Positions 30,528 to 42,017 of a DNA stretch of 64,000 nucleotides are shown in pieces. Numbering within the stretch: the stretch's first letter is position 1; each line of letters begins with the position of its first letter. Under the pieces are notes generated by a model. That model searched no databases. It saw only the letters and a list, made by a program, of their open reading frames with translations, and had not been told where the DNA came from. Source of the stretch: Argyresthia goedartella (Eukaryota; Arthropoda; Insecta; Lepidoptera; Argyresthiidae); assembly GCA_949825045.1 (NCBI GenBank), contig OX463818.1, positions 24,010,906 to 24,074,905 of the forward strand. The letters run 5' to 3'. The position numbers were made by a program, and so were the translations under genes.

Positions 30528-31203
30528 CCCCTTTTTCCCCGTTATCAAAATTTTCTTCCCCAAAAATTTCCCCAAGCTTTTTGTTACCCCAAACGTTTTC
30601 AAAAGCTATAAAATTCCCAAAAATTGCGAAAAAAAACCCAATCTGCACAACCCAAGCAATGCACGCCCGCTCACGGTCAGTTTTGTTCTGTTGAAAATGG
30701 ACTAAAGCTAGCGGATAACGGTGCGCCCGCGCGCCTGGAAAAGCCGTGGGATATCATCAGCCTGCCTGCGTGCCTGACAACTACCTACGCGCTCGTAGGC
30801 ACCAGCTGCTAGCGGGCAGCTCGCACCGCACGGTGGCGCGCCGGCAGTCTCCGCTGGTCCGGGCGCGGGACAGCCTCAATGCACTCTTGGCTGCAGCACC
30901 ATTAAATGATCTGTTTGGTGATGCATGGAGGGATATTGTGCGAGAATGTGGAAGGTTCTGTGAGAAGAATGCATGATAGTGTTGTCATGTAATTATTTTC
31001 CCGAATGATTAATGGATACAATTTTGATTGAATAATCGAATATAATTGACCTGAATAATAATTTCATGTGGTGTTTAATGTTATCTATTTTATCTTAATA
31101 TTTAGTTTGGATACTTTGAACGACGACTTGGACTTTTTTCTGTCATGTTGTACGAATTTACTTTAATATAATAATAATAAAATAAAAAAAAAACAAAAAA
31201 AAA
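30528..31203 (+). mobile_element. 3' fragment of a poly(A)-tailed LINE (tentative)
   Basis: A short ORF end (about 30746-30976: SPLVRARDSLNALLAA, RECGRFCEKNA then stop) is followed by ~190 bp of UTR and an A-rich tail (31178-31203). The arrangement suggests the 5'-truncated end of a LINE of another clade. The terminal 'DxxRECGRF' style recalls Jockey/R1 ORF2 ends, but I cannot name the family. The first 100 bases are a C/T- and A-rich low-complexity tract. Confidence 0.4.
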
Positions 31204-32681
31204 GCAGTTAAAATTCTCAATAAAAGATTTCACACTCACGGTCAGTTTTTGTCGTCAGTCCAAGTTCATCAGTCCATTTTAATCACATGGAATCCCCGTG
31301 CGCCTCCAGTTTTCATGTACTGTGCCCCTGGCCGTGTGAGCAAATAGGTATTTATCATTCGACCGTGCGCCTTGTTTGATTACCCATTATATTTATACTA
31401 TGCTCATCTTGTATGGCACATAATACGCTAAAGTTCCGCTTTTACATTTAATAAAACTAAAACTTCAGCATCTATTCCATTCCATAAAAAGTAGGCACTT
31501 TTAATTAAATGTTTAAACCAACCAACCAACTGTGCTTTTGCTACCGGGTATGGGAAAAAGCGTAACGCGCTGATAAAGGTGTTAACGGTTTCACAGTTAA
31601 AAAATCGATGTTTTCCATCACTGTTAGAACGTCCGTACTTAGGATACTTAGGTTTGTACTTAGGATAAATTACTTATCTCAATGGCACATGGTCAGCACT
31701 GGCTTCGAACCCGCATCTCCTGCGTGAGAAGCGAGCGAAATTACCAATTGAAAAGTTTTCCATTAAAGTTGCTGGAAACGACAGAAAGCAACATTGAACA
31801 GAACATCATGCAGCCCAGCAAACCACCGCGTTACAAATGTGCTGAGCGTTGTTAGCAACGCAAATAAATCACGACTTCAGCGAGCCGGCAGCGATTAGCG
31901 TACCGTCAGCAACAATGGAGGATGCGTTTGGCTTCAGTCCAGTTCGGCATCACACGTCCACTGATGAGATGGTATGGCTGGCAGAAAAATAACGGTAACA
32001 GTCAATATAAAGAAAACTGTGCACTTTCACTTCTAAGTTCTTAATAAAGTAAGCGAGTCCAAAAGATATATAAAGATGTGTTTGTTCCTAAGACAGACTT
32101 TCAGTTCGATTCGCTTACTTATTCGATGCGTAATTATTCGTGATCAGGCAGCAGCACAGCACTGGAACTCTGTGAAGTGTGATCGCATTCAGTAAAGCTT
32201 GAGTTCACACAGTTTGCTTCACTTTCCTGTGAGTAAAAATAGCATACCTACACGTGGTCTCCTAGTTGGTCCACCCGCGCACCGCAGCGGCAGCGATGGG
32301 TTTCGGTCGTCCTAGACGCAGGCAGACGACAGGTGATGCGGTAAAGCACGGTGCCGATGTGTCTTGCTTGACGGCATTTTGTGCAGCCAGTGCCCCGTCT
32401 CTCCCTGGTTGCTAGGAGACGAGCGTGTTCTGCTGTACTACTGGCTGTATTAGCGAATTCATACGGTTTTGATCCAGGGCGGCTCGCTCGGCCCATAGCC
32501 TTTGAGAGTTATCGTTATTTTATACATCAGTAGACAGAACCGACTTTCACTGGCGACAGTACACCCAGTGGGGTCTTTTGTGCGTAATTCGCTCTACATA
32601 AAGTCCATATCGAATTGTACAACCAAAGAAGATTAGACCACACATGTTACAGCAAACACTTATTTGCACAGAAGAGTCTTA
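31204..32681. other. Intergenic stretch with repeat fragments
   Basis: No clear gene. 31690-31730 carries on the minus strand GAGATGCGGGTTCGAAGCC, shared with 47260-47278 and resembling a tRNA B box. 31914-31988 is a 24-codon ORF with a good start context, unsupported otherwise. 32248-32496 (minus) encodes a fragment ending in HRCRCGARVDQLGDHV that resembles a Cys-rich motif near the end of some LINE ORF2s. 32101-32133 is similar to 47466-47500. Confidence 0.4.
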
Positions 32682-32939
32682 TACAGAGTGTAACAGAAAG
32701 GTACGATCATATTTTAGGGGGTTGTTAGGTACAACATTGTAATCAACTTTCACTAAGAAACCGATTTGATCAGAGCAACTTTATTTTTCACTTCCCCATA
32801 CAAGTCAGCTGACCACCTGGACCAAAATGTGTGAAGAAGTGAAAAACAAAGTTGCTCTGATCAAATCGGTCTCATAGTGATAGTTGTTCAGGCTTACAAC
32901 CCTCTAAAATAGGGTAACGCCTTTCTGTTACACCCTGTC
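32682..32939. mobile_element. Palindromic MITE, about 258 bp
   Basis: Terminal inverted arms (ACAGAGTGTAACAGAAAGG against the complement of CCTTTCTGTTACACCCTGT) continue inward to a second long palindrome (CCGATTTGATCAGAGCAACTTT at 32761 and its complement at 32848-32869). There is no coding capacity. A partial relative lies at 49259-49352. Confidence 0.8.
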
Positions 32940-33529
32940 TTTCTATTAGGCAAGAGCTGGTATTTTAAATAAATATTTTAAATATTTTTATAAAAATTGG
33001 TTCAGTGGTTTGAATGTTACCTATCAGCTTTAGCAAGCAAATTTCAGACTTTTAAGGTTTCATTTATAGTTTCGGGAGTGTTTATTTATGTTTATTTATA
33101 GTTATGTTCGAAGCCATCTAAGCAGATAGATATTTTTCTAAATATATGTATGTACTGACTGACCCTTATTCAATGAAGTAATAAGAGGGCGGTAAGTACC
33201 TACTACGCTCGCTGTCTCGCTCCCTCGCGTCGCCGACACGGCATGTTTGAGGAAAGGACTTCACGAGGAGCCAGATGAATAATATTTCTTTCATTTAAGT
33301 ATATGTGGTGATATCAAATATGTTCATGAAGAAGTTGTTCAGAACGTTGTCCCTCTTAATAAAGATTTGGTCAGAAATAAGAGCCGAAATATTTTTCGGA
33401 CGAAAGAGTTCTTAACACTACAACTTTTATTACATCCTCTGCAGAAGAAGCAATGTGTGTTACTGTATGTAATTTCGCGGAAGCAGTTGTCGGCGCACCA
33501 CGATTCCATCATCGAATCGTTAACGCGCT

Positions 33530-33901
33530 GGGGGGCGTCCATTAATTACGTGAGGTGTTTAAGGCGGGTAGGGGTTCAAGACAAATTTCATCAAATCGGC
33601 TAATTTCACGTCATTTTGTTTTCCTAAAAAACAGTGTAAATTGGTAAATAATGGATTCTTGACTAAAATATGTCAAAAGTAAGTAATTGTTAAATTGTAT
33701 CACTGTGTTTCTAGACTACGATCTAATCAATATGTAAAACTAGGATTTGCAATCAAGCAAATTTAGATGTATTTACAAATTAAAACTTTTGAAAAATCTC
33801 ACGTGAGATTGGCGGGAGGCGGGTAGAGCCAATCTTCCTAAATATCACAAGGGTGGGTCAGAAAATCGTCAAAAACGAACACGCTATTAATGGCTACCCC
33901 C
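33530..33901. mobile_element. MITE-like element with GGGGGCGTCCATTAAT ends
   Basis: Left end GGGGGCGTCCATTAATTACGTG and right end, complemented, GGGGGTAGCCATTAATAGCGTG are imperfect inverted repeats. The inside is non-coding and contains the palindrome TCTCACGTGAGA. I recall the 'CGTCCATTAATTACGT' terminus from insect MITEs, but the superfamily is not assigned. Confidence 0.65.
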
Positions 33902-34974
33902 TTGAATCACTAAAATTTAACAACGCGTTAATTCGTTAAAATAATCACTTGCACATCAGTTACATCGTCAACCCACGTCGTAAGGGTTATTCTGTTAAAT
34001 AAATTAACAGGAATTTATCGCCTCTTTGCTTTAAATAATATCATGTACTAAAGCTCTGTCTGTGTACAAGCAAAGAACGATTAGTTGACCGACGACAGGT
34101 ATAAAAAAGCCATTTCTACGAACAAAGGGACCTGTGTGTCAAAACACAAAGACACAAACCTAAACATATGTGGGAAACAGAATAAATGTGTCACAATCAT
34201 GTATAAAACCCGAGAAAGTGTCTTTAAATGTTCGTGTGCGATAGATAGCCTGCGCATCTGTCACCCTGCATGGATAAAAGCGTGAAGATATGTTATGTTA
34301 CTTTTCACTACTATCCACTGCTATGAGATGAAATGAAGGATGTCAAAAAGAAAACATTGCAAGAAAACAAGTTTATTCGGTCCATTTTCTATTGCAATTG
34401 GCTCTAGGTTCTTTCGGTAGAGTCTGTCAGTTTACCACACAACAAGTTAGTTAGCCAACTAACCTGCCACCTTGAAATCAGGACCGTCTTTCCGGTGGCC
34501 ATAGGTTATATTTTCAAACGCATTTTCTTTAATTAGTTTAGCTGTGACGCCTCTCGAATCGGCATCAGTATAGTCTTTCCCCCTCGTACGGCAGTATAGC
34601 CAGCTCTGGCTGTCTCACTCCCTCGGGTGGCAGGCCCCAACGCTCGCGGCCTCCGTTGCTAGCGGAGTACCGTGGTATTCGACCTGAGATACACAAGAAA
34701 TACGATGCGAATGACATAATCACCACGCGCGAGCGATAAACTGGAATCACATCATCGCGCGCTGCTCAAAACAAATCCCCGCAACTTAAATGCAATGATT
34801 GTGGTACATAATTTTAAAGGTGATTTTGTTAGCTTTCAAATGATATCAAAAATATTTAAAATTTATTTAATTTCCTACCTAAATTTAGGGCGTTATTTAT
34901 TTTATAGGTCGAAGTTGTGGACGACTAAATGATTAGGAAGTAATATGACTTAGGAAGTGGATAAAAAATATATA
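33902..34974. other. Intergenic, nothing recognised
   Basis: AT-rich DNA with only short chance ORFs. A TA-rich run precedes the BEL-4 insertion site. Confidence 0.5.
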
Positions 34975-34979
34975 TATAC
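34975..34979. repeat. BEL-4 target-site duplication, left (TATAC)
   Basis: TATAC directly before the outer end of the 3' LTR, identical to 46099-46103 after the 5' LTR. Confidence 0.85.
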
Positions 34980-35415
34980 TGATTAATTCCACGCCTCAAC
35001 CGAACGGCGTGGAATCTTGAGGGGGCTGGGTTCTTGCCAGCACGGGAGAAAAGTGAGTGATTGCTACTTTACCTTGTCGTCGCAGACCGGAGATCGAAAG
35101 CTCGATTCGAGGCAGGAATGCGGGATAGGATAGCACAAGTTTGGGATAGGAGAGGAACCGAACCGTCACTATTTGGCGCCGACGCTGTCGCCGGCGTGCT
35201 GCTTGCCGACACGAGGAGTCGCCGTCTGATACGACGATGTCCTTCACAACACAAATCACTCAACCGCTGACGCGAATCTACTTATTTCCCGACGATGTTT
35301 ATGATGAGCACTCCGACCAGGCCCGACGCCTGTATTTGGTAATTGTTACACCGAATTACAATCACTGGCCCGACGCCTGAGCAGACATGTTTTTTCTCCC
35401 GACGAGAAAAGATAA
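34980..35415 (-). repeat. BEL-4 3' LTR, outer part
   Basis: 436 bp almost identical to 45568-46002 of the 5' LTR, ending at GATAA (35411-35415), the LINE target duplication. Confidence 0.92.
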
Positions 35416-36001
35416 AACATAAACATAAACATAAACATTTCTTTATTGCAACACAAAAAGTATAAATTATTGTAGCCCTGGTTCCTAAACTAGGGTAACC
35501 TGTGTGTCAGGAACCAGTTCCTTCCATTTGGTTAACAATTCACATTGAGTTACATCAAGTACAAGGGTAGGTATACATATTAAAATGAATGATATTAAAT
35601 TACTTATTAAAAATCTATAAAGATGTATGTAGGTGAACTAAAAGTTACATATCACTTATTTATAAGTAATACTAATGGTAGGTAGTTGTAAAATAAAATG
35701 ATGCAGTTTTTAAACAGTATGTGGTACAGTCAAGGCAAAAGTTGCAATAGTTAAATTTAACTGCTAATAGTAACTAGATATACAAATAAATTAATTTGGT
35801 TAGTAAGTATGAAAGTGAAAGTGAATATTCAAATTAATAGTGCACTGAATATTGTAAGTAGATATGCATTTTGATTAAAATAGATATGCATTTTGATTAA
35901 AATACGAGCCATGTAGGTATTGTGTATAAATATCTGTTTACATGATTTTAAACTTAGTTATAGAATTTGAGCCAAATAATGCCTTTTGTTAATTTTTTGA
36001 T

Positions 36002-38897
36002 TTATTTTATTACTTTTAGGAGATCTTCTGTAGTGTCGTAGTCGAACTTATTTAGCCATTCAATGATTTTGCTTTTAATTTGATAATTACTTAATGTCTT
36101 GGTTTTATATTTTAAATTTAGTTTGTTATAAATACGAGGAGAGGTATAGGTATAGTGTCGCCTAGCAAAGACACTCTTGCAGTTTGGTACGGGGCAGTTA
36201 TCTATTCGTTTATTGTTCAAGGGTAGTGAAGGTACGGTTACGCGATGGTATCTCCTTAAACTCTGATATATAAATAGTTTACGCACGCTGAGTACCTTGC
36301 ACTCTTCATATACCTTGGTAGTAGGATGTCTAAATGGTAAGAATAATAGGACCTTCAGGACTACTCTCTGTGCTCTTTCCACCTCCAATAAGTGAGTTTT
36401 GCACGCTCCCCCCCAAGAACAAATACAATATGTAATAATGGACTGACCGAGAGCCTTGTAAGTCTCTAGGAGTAACTTGTTTGATGCAACAAAGCGAAGT
36501 GTCTTAAAAACAAAAATAAGCTTTCATAATCTTTTCGCAACGGCTTTTATATGTGGACCCCATTGGAGCCTATCATCAATAAGTACGCCCAGGTATTTGA
36601 TCACATTAACGCGGCTAAGCTTAGAGCGTTGGAATCGATTAGGTTAGTCGAGTTACAAGGGTAAGAGTGAATTGTTAAGCTGAAGTTATTGGGTGGCTTA
36701 GATGCGTTGGTTTGCTGAAACATAAGTATTTTGTCTTGGAAGTGTTTAGAGAAAGAAGACTGTCTTCTAACCACGATGTTACCCTAAGTATACCATTTTC
36801 AGTTGTTAGTTGAAGACTTTCCCAGGATGTGTCATTAAATAATAGCACTGTATCATCCGCAAACATAGTAATTTCAGCACTTGAGATGTCCAGTTCAGCC
36901 AGCTGATTGATATAAGCTAAAAAGAGAGTCGGTCCTAACGTGCTATCTTGTGGTACTCCGTAGGAACATGTTTCTTCATCACTCGAAATGCCACCTAGGT
37001 GGACAAATTGTCTACGTTGATTGAGATAACTCCTGAACCAATCTTGTACTGGGCCCCTTAAACCAAGAATTTCCAAACGTTTGAGCAAAATCGGTATTGA
37101 TACAGTATCAAAAGCTTTTTGAAGATCTAGAAAGACACCGATGCATTTCTTTCCTTTGTCCAGGTGCTTTGTTATTTCAGTCGTTAATTTTAAAACTGCA
37201 TCTTCAGTAGAATGACCTGATCTAAACCCATATTGGTTGGTTGATAGATATTTATTATCTTCTAAGTACGACATTAGCCGTTTGTTGACTATCGTTTCTA
37301 AAATTTTAGACAAAGTTGATAGAAGTGATATGGGTCTATAGTTCCCAGGAGATAGTTTGTCACCAGCCTTAAAGATTGGAATAACTACGGCGAGTTTAAA
37401 GTCTTCAGGGAATTTACCGTTGGCTAAGCTCAGATTACATAAATGTGCAATGGGACTCGCTAGTACATGGACGAGTGATTTAATGAGCTGTGACGATATT
37501 TTATCCCATCCAGTGGAATTTTTAGATTTCATAGATGATATCACCCTACGTACTTCATCCGGATCGGTAGGTGAGAAAAACATAGAGGTTTGAGGTGGAT
37601 TAATTAAGGCAGTTTTGTTGGCTAGTGAACTTTCATTTTTATTGACTTTGGTAAGTGTTTCTGTCGCAAGGTCATGGCCGATTGAGGTAAAGTACTGATT
37701 CACTGCATTAAGAGAGTCTTTTTCCGTGGCTTTAATTGAGAGCAATTCAGTGGAGCAAGTTTTATCTTTGGCTAAATTACAAAGTTCTTTAACAATTTTC
37801 CAAGTTTCTTTTGAATTACCGGTATTTTTTTCAAGTTCCTTTTGGTAGTATTTGCGTTTCAAGGTTTTTAATATTTTATTGCATGTATTTCTGTATATTA
37901 AATTTTGTGTTTTGAGTTCTTCATTAGATTTATTTTTCTTTATTTTTAAGTGTAATTTATCTCTTCTACGAATAGATTTTATAATCCCTATAGTTATCAA
38001 TGGTTTTATAGGTTTTTTTCTGTTTGCAACTTTTGTACAGGTGGTATTGGAGTTTATGCTATTTTGAATATTTGATATCAGGGAATGTGCTACTTCATCC
38101 ACAGAAGTATTATTATAGTAGTCATCCCAGTTAATAGCCTTAAGTGATTCATCGATATTTTTTAGGTTAAATGTTATTTTTTCATGTCTAATGTCCGGTT
38201 TTTTATAGTTAGTACTGTTTAAATGAAGAAGTACAGGACAATGGTCTGTAATTTCATCAAAAAGTACAGTTTTAGCTTGTTTATTGGTTCGAAGCATAAA
38301 GTGATCGAGGCAGGTTTTGAGCCTGGTGGGAAGATTTATACCTTGTCTTAATCCATGGGAAGCTAACATAGTCACATAATCTTCAGCGTCCCCTGACAAA
38401 TTTTCCGGTAAAATGTCGAAGTTAAGATCCCCTGTTAAAATTATATTAGACGTTTTTATTTTATGAAGCAGAGAATCTAGGGAATCAATGAATTGTGATT
38501 TACATGCAGAATTTTTAAACTCAGAAACAACTGTTGTATCATTATTTATGTTAAATGTTAAACAGTTACCATTAGAAACAACTGGCTCATGGACATTATA
38601 ATTACTAATTCTATCATTGATATAAATAATGACACCATCATTTTGATTATAAGATTTGGTAGTACTAAACGATTTAAAGTTATTTATATTAGGGATTACT
38701 GAATCTTGGTCGACCCAACATTCAGTTAGAACTACAACATCTAAAACTAAGTCCAACTTTGACATAAAAACAAGAAATGAATCAAGGTTTTGATTGATAC
38801 TGCGTATATTGGCACATAGAACATGCATTGAGGAAGCCAAAGATGCAGAATCTGTAGTAAGTAGTGATTTGATTGAATATGGGTCATCACAACGCAT
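36002..38897 (-). pseudogene. LINE ORF2: endonuclease and RT
   Basis: The ATG at 38897 starts an EEP-type endonuclease (LCANIRSINQNLDSFLVF, VVLTECWVD, LTGDLNFDI, ITDHCPVLLHL). The RT follows: NYRPISLLSTLSKILE, GFRSGHSTEDA, VFLDLQKAFDTV (catalytic Asp) and TMFADDTVLLF (active site). The normally invariant GVPQGS reads GVPQDS at about 36945-36965. The frame stops at 36675 (after HPITSA), and the C-terminal part (basic, H/C-containing) is in another frame at 36388-36002, so at least one frameshift lies in 36390-36675. Otherwise ORF2 is nearly complete. Confidence 0.85.
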
Positions 38898-39319
38898 ACA
38901 CTCTACGTTGCCAATGCATTCAATCTCGGTAGAAATATTTATTGTAAGAGGATTGAATTTTAATAAATTTTATAAACCGTGTTCAGCATTTGGAGCCTTG
39001 AAAAAAACATGGACCGGTACAGAAGCTGGGTGTCAATGGATATTTACGAAATTGATTTGAATAAGAATTGTAAGGCATTATGTTATAACTACATACATTA
39101 CTCGTACTGTTTGATTTGGTTTTGAGTTTGCAATTGTTAGTGATTAATGTTAGTGTGTAAGGGGGTAAGTGCGTGAAGATATAGGTATCAAAAGGTGTGT
39201 ATAAGAACATTTAACCTATGCGATAGACAACTATGATTTAAGACTAGTCACTTTTCCTTTGTGCTTAAATTTTCAAGATCAATCTCATTGTTCAGCCGAA
39301 GTGCAGCCTGGCCGTCAGT
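38898..39319 (-). other. Spacer between LINE ORF1 and ORF2
   Basis: No long ORF. The ORF2 frame is open for only ~25 codons upstream of its ATG before a TAA, so the ORFs are separate and ORF2 would need re-initiation or a downstream start. Confidence 0.6.
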
Positions 39320-40129
39320 CTAACGGATGTAGATATTACCGTTGCTTGTCCAGCAGTATTTGTATTCATTTGTTCGAGCAAACTCTCTAGCCAGGAAGTG
39401 TAACCGTTTCATTTTGAATGATAAGTTTTCTGAGATGTGTATCGGTACTGCAGGTCCATCGATACTTATTTGTGTCGTTTTAATTAAGTCTCTTTTTTCT
39501 TGCTTATATTTCTTAACAGAGCTGATTATCTTTTCTTTTTTGAGAACTGTAGTTAGTTCAACAATAATCGGCGAGTTTGTCGAGTTTCTTTTCTTAGTGC
39601 GAAACAGTTCCTTGATTTCTGAGGTTTCAATTGGAGTATTTAAAACTGATCCAATATTTTGTACTATTTTGATCAAGTCATCTTTGCTTTCGGTATCTTT
39701 CTGAGGGATGTTTCTCACTTCAAAGCTAGATGTTCTCATTCCACGCTCAACATTGTCAAGCCGGTCCTCTAGCGCCTTTATATACAGACGGTCCTTCTTT
39801 TGTTGCTGTTCACAATTTTCTAATTTCATCCTCATTTCCTCATACATATTGGATATGAATTCAATTGACGCCTTTATATCCTTATTCTGGTTACTTATTT
39901 CCTTGATACTATCCTTGAATGTTGTCTCAAAACATTTTAGTTTTTTTTCCTGATTTGCCATCATAGTTCTCATTTCTTTCATAAATGTTTTCATTTCCAC
40001 TTCTTGCACATCGCCCCGTGTCCGTTTAATTGGTCCAGTATTGCCAGTACGAGATGATTCCTCACCAACCCGCAGTGACAGGTCAGGCGCGGAGTCGGAC
40101 ATAGCCGGTGGCGTGCGATTTAGCGGCAT
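39320..40129 (-). CDS. LINE ORF1 protein, coiled coil with FP25K-like C-terminus (269 aa)
   Basis: Intact frame from ATG (40129) to TAG. Residues about 45-130 are strongly charged with heptad spacing (MKTFMKEMRTMM ... LYIKALEDRLDNVERGM), a predicted coiled coil. From about 135 the chain reads FEVRNIPQKDTESKDDL, then IIVELTTVLKKEKI, then ISENLSFKMKRLHFLAREF and ends KYCWTSNGNIYIR. That C-terminal pattern resembles the FP25K-type domain (Baculo_FP in Pfam) often found in insect LINE ORF1s. The role would be RNA binding and trimerisation in the element's RNP. No cysteine knuckles are seen. Confidence 0.8.
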   Translation of the reverse strand: MPLNRTPPAMSDSAPDLSLRVGEESSRTGNTGPIKRTRGDVQEVEMKTFMKEMRTMMANQEKKLKCFETTFKDSIKEISNQNKDIKASIEFISNMYEEMRMKLENCEQQQKKDRLYIKALEDRLDNVERGMRTSSFEVRNIPQKDTESKDDLIKIVQNIGSVLNTPIETSEIKELFRTKKRNSTNSPIIVELTTVLKKEKIISSVKKYKQEKRDLIKTTQISIDGPAVPIHISENLSFKMKRLHFLAREFARTNEYKYCWTSNGNIYIR

Positions 40130-40547
40130 GCGGAACAGTTGTCGCGCTGACTGTACTTTGAATCAATCCGGAATCCTCTCACAGGCAAAAATTACTTGGT
40201 GAGTACACAGGTAGAAAGTAGATGAGACAGGGGTCACAATATTCTGGCAGCGATCGACGATTGTGAACAAATCCGCTTTCCGTCCACTGTATCGTGACCT
40301 CTGAGTCAGAAGACGGCTAAATAGTGTGTAGTAATAAGTTAGAACTCACACTAATACAGATTCGATGTTGTAGCTACTAGGTCGCGCGCTTGTAGTGACT
40401 TCTTCTGGTTTTATGCACTCCTGGTAGTTTGAACGATTTTAACTGAGTTTAATTTAGATTGTTTATTTAATTTGAGTAAGTATTTAATATTAATTTGTAA
40501 CAGAGAAACACGTCTGTACTCCTCAGAGATCCGGGGGGAAGGGGAGG
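40130..40547 (-). other. LINE 5' UTR and internal promoter region
   Basis: About 420 bp upstream of ORF1. LINEs of this kind carry internal promoters but no motif can be assigned by eye. Confidence 0.5.
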
Positions 40548-40552
40548 GATAA

Positions 40553-40682
40553 CCTCCAATTTTTCCTCTCGTTTCGATACGAGTGACAGCTGCGGTCCGT
40601 TTCCGCTTAGTGATGTCCCGATTACTCGTGGTCGATCCGCGCAACAAAAAACCGGTGCGTTCCGAAGCATAAATATTAAACA
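40553..40682 (-). repeat. BEL-4 3' LTR, inner part
   Basis: 130 bp starting (minus) TGTTTAATATTTATGCTTCGG, as in BEL-2. About 36 bp present here (40640-40675 region) are missing from the BEL-4 5' LTR. The LTR resumes at 35415 beyond the LINE. Confidence 0.9.
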
Positions 40683-40713
40683 GTCACCCGCCCGGACAGG
40701 CCCGAACCTGTCC

Positions 40714-42017
40714 CTAATCAATAGGAAGGCGAGAAATTGTTGCGACCGCTCTCTTGAGGACCGAGTCCCCCACCTTGACTTCTGCTGATCGAGGCGTGCC
40801 ATCCCGACCCGTGTACAAATTGACGATCCGTCCTCGTCTCCATCTCAATGATGGCAGGTTCGCATCCTTAATCAGCACCAAATCACCGACTTGAGGGGGG
40901 CTCGTCCGGTCAGTCCACTTAAGGCGCTGCTGCAAGATGTGCAAGTACTCAAGGGACCACCGTTTCCAAAAATCTTGAGCCATCTGCTGCAACATCTGCC
41001 ACCTAGTTAACCGACTTAACTTAACATCACCGAATGGGTATTCTGGCAGGGCGTTAAGGGGCTGACCTATCAGGAAGTGACCCGGCGTCAACGCTTCCAA
41101 ATCATTTGGATCCGAACTGAGCGGGCACAACGGACGCGAGTTCAGTGTCATTTCAATTTTACAGAACAGCGTCGCAAGCTCTTCAAAGCGTAGAGAGGTC
41201 TCACCGATGATCCTCGTCAGGTGCGACTTAGCCGATTTAACCGCAGCCTCAAAAATTCCTCCCCAATGAGGACATCCCGGCGGACTGAAAACCCATTCAA
41301 TCCCTCGTCGGGAGCAAGCCGTACCGATGGCGTCCTGGTTACCGTTCAGGAATTGAGTTGATATCGCCTGGTTCCGACAAAATTTGTGCCGTTGTCCGAA
41401 CGGATTAATGTCGGGAGGCCCCTTCGTGAGACGAACCGATCTAGACATGCGATAAATGCCTCTGTAGTGAGGTCACTGACCACCTCCAAGTGGACTGCCT
41501 TCGTGGCCAAGCACACGAAGACGCACAGGTATGCCTTCACTAATCTGGCGTTCCGTAGCTGTGAAGACTTGACCATGAATGGTCCCGCGAAATCCGTTCC
41601 GACACCCGCAAAGGGCTGGATTTCGTTAACCCTATCTGAGGGCAAATCGCCCATCTGGGGCTGCATCGTAGCCGCCTTGGCCCGATAACAAGGCAGGCAC
41701 CAAAATACGACGCTACGCACTAAGCGTCTTCCCGATAAAATCCAGAACTCGCGCTGGAGAAACGCCATCAAGGCGTGGCATCCGATATGCTCATTCCGAA
41801 TGTGTCGATCCTGTATCAACAGTTCGACCAACTTCCCTTTCCTAGGGAGTAACAACGGGTGGCAAGCCGCATAAGGCAGGTTGGCATTCCGCAGCCGACC
41901 TCCTACCCTCAGCAATCCTTCCTTGAGGGTCAATAAACGGGTTGAGCCGAGCCACAGCTCCCTTCAGTTGGACGCGTCCGCGTCTCAGAATGTCCAATTC
42001 GGACTTAAAGTGCACCG
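40714..42017 (-). pseudogene. BEL-4 integrase with frameshifts, catalytic residues retained
   Basis: The H-H-C-C region (DRHIRNEHIGCH ... FWCLPCYR), DFAGPF (D), IRSDNGTNF (D) and PHWGGIFEAA (E) are all present. Frame changes occur near 41346-41400 and 41850-42040. The segment lost from BEL-2 (41040-41243, including LNSRPLCPLSSDPND) is present. The C-terminus runs to SRLPID and a stop at 40714, 31 bp before the LTR. There is no env. Confidence 0.88.

Larger units (their letters stand above)
35416..40547 (-). mobile_element. Nearly full-length LINE (5.1 kb) in BEL-4 3' LTR
   Basis: Flanked by GATAA at 35411-35415 and 40548-40552. It has a 5' UTR, ORF1 (40129-39320), ORF2 (38897-36002, with a break) and a 3' end made of TTTATG tandem words (35416-35440 on the complement) instead of poly(A). 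It is the only LINE besides the RTE-like one that retains a 5' region here. ORF style and tail point to the CR1/Jockey assemblage. Confidence 0.88.

Noticed and set aside
31914..31988. First exon of a gene (MEDAFGFSPVRHH...)
   Set aside because: Good start context, but only 24 codons and no convincing donor or downstream exon.
35416..35445. Telomere-like repeat (AAACAT words)
   Set aside because: Insect telomeric repeat is TTAGG; these words are the 3' tail of the LINE directly next to its target duplication.
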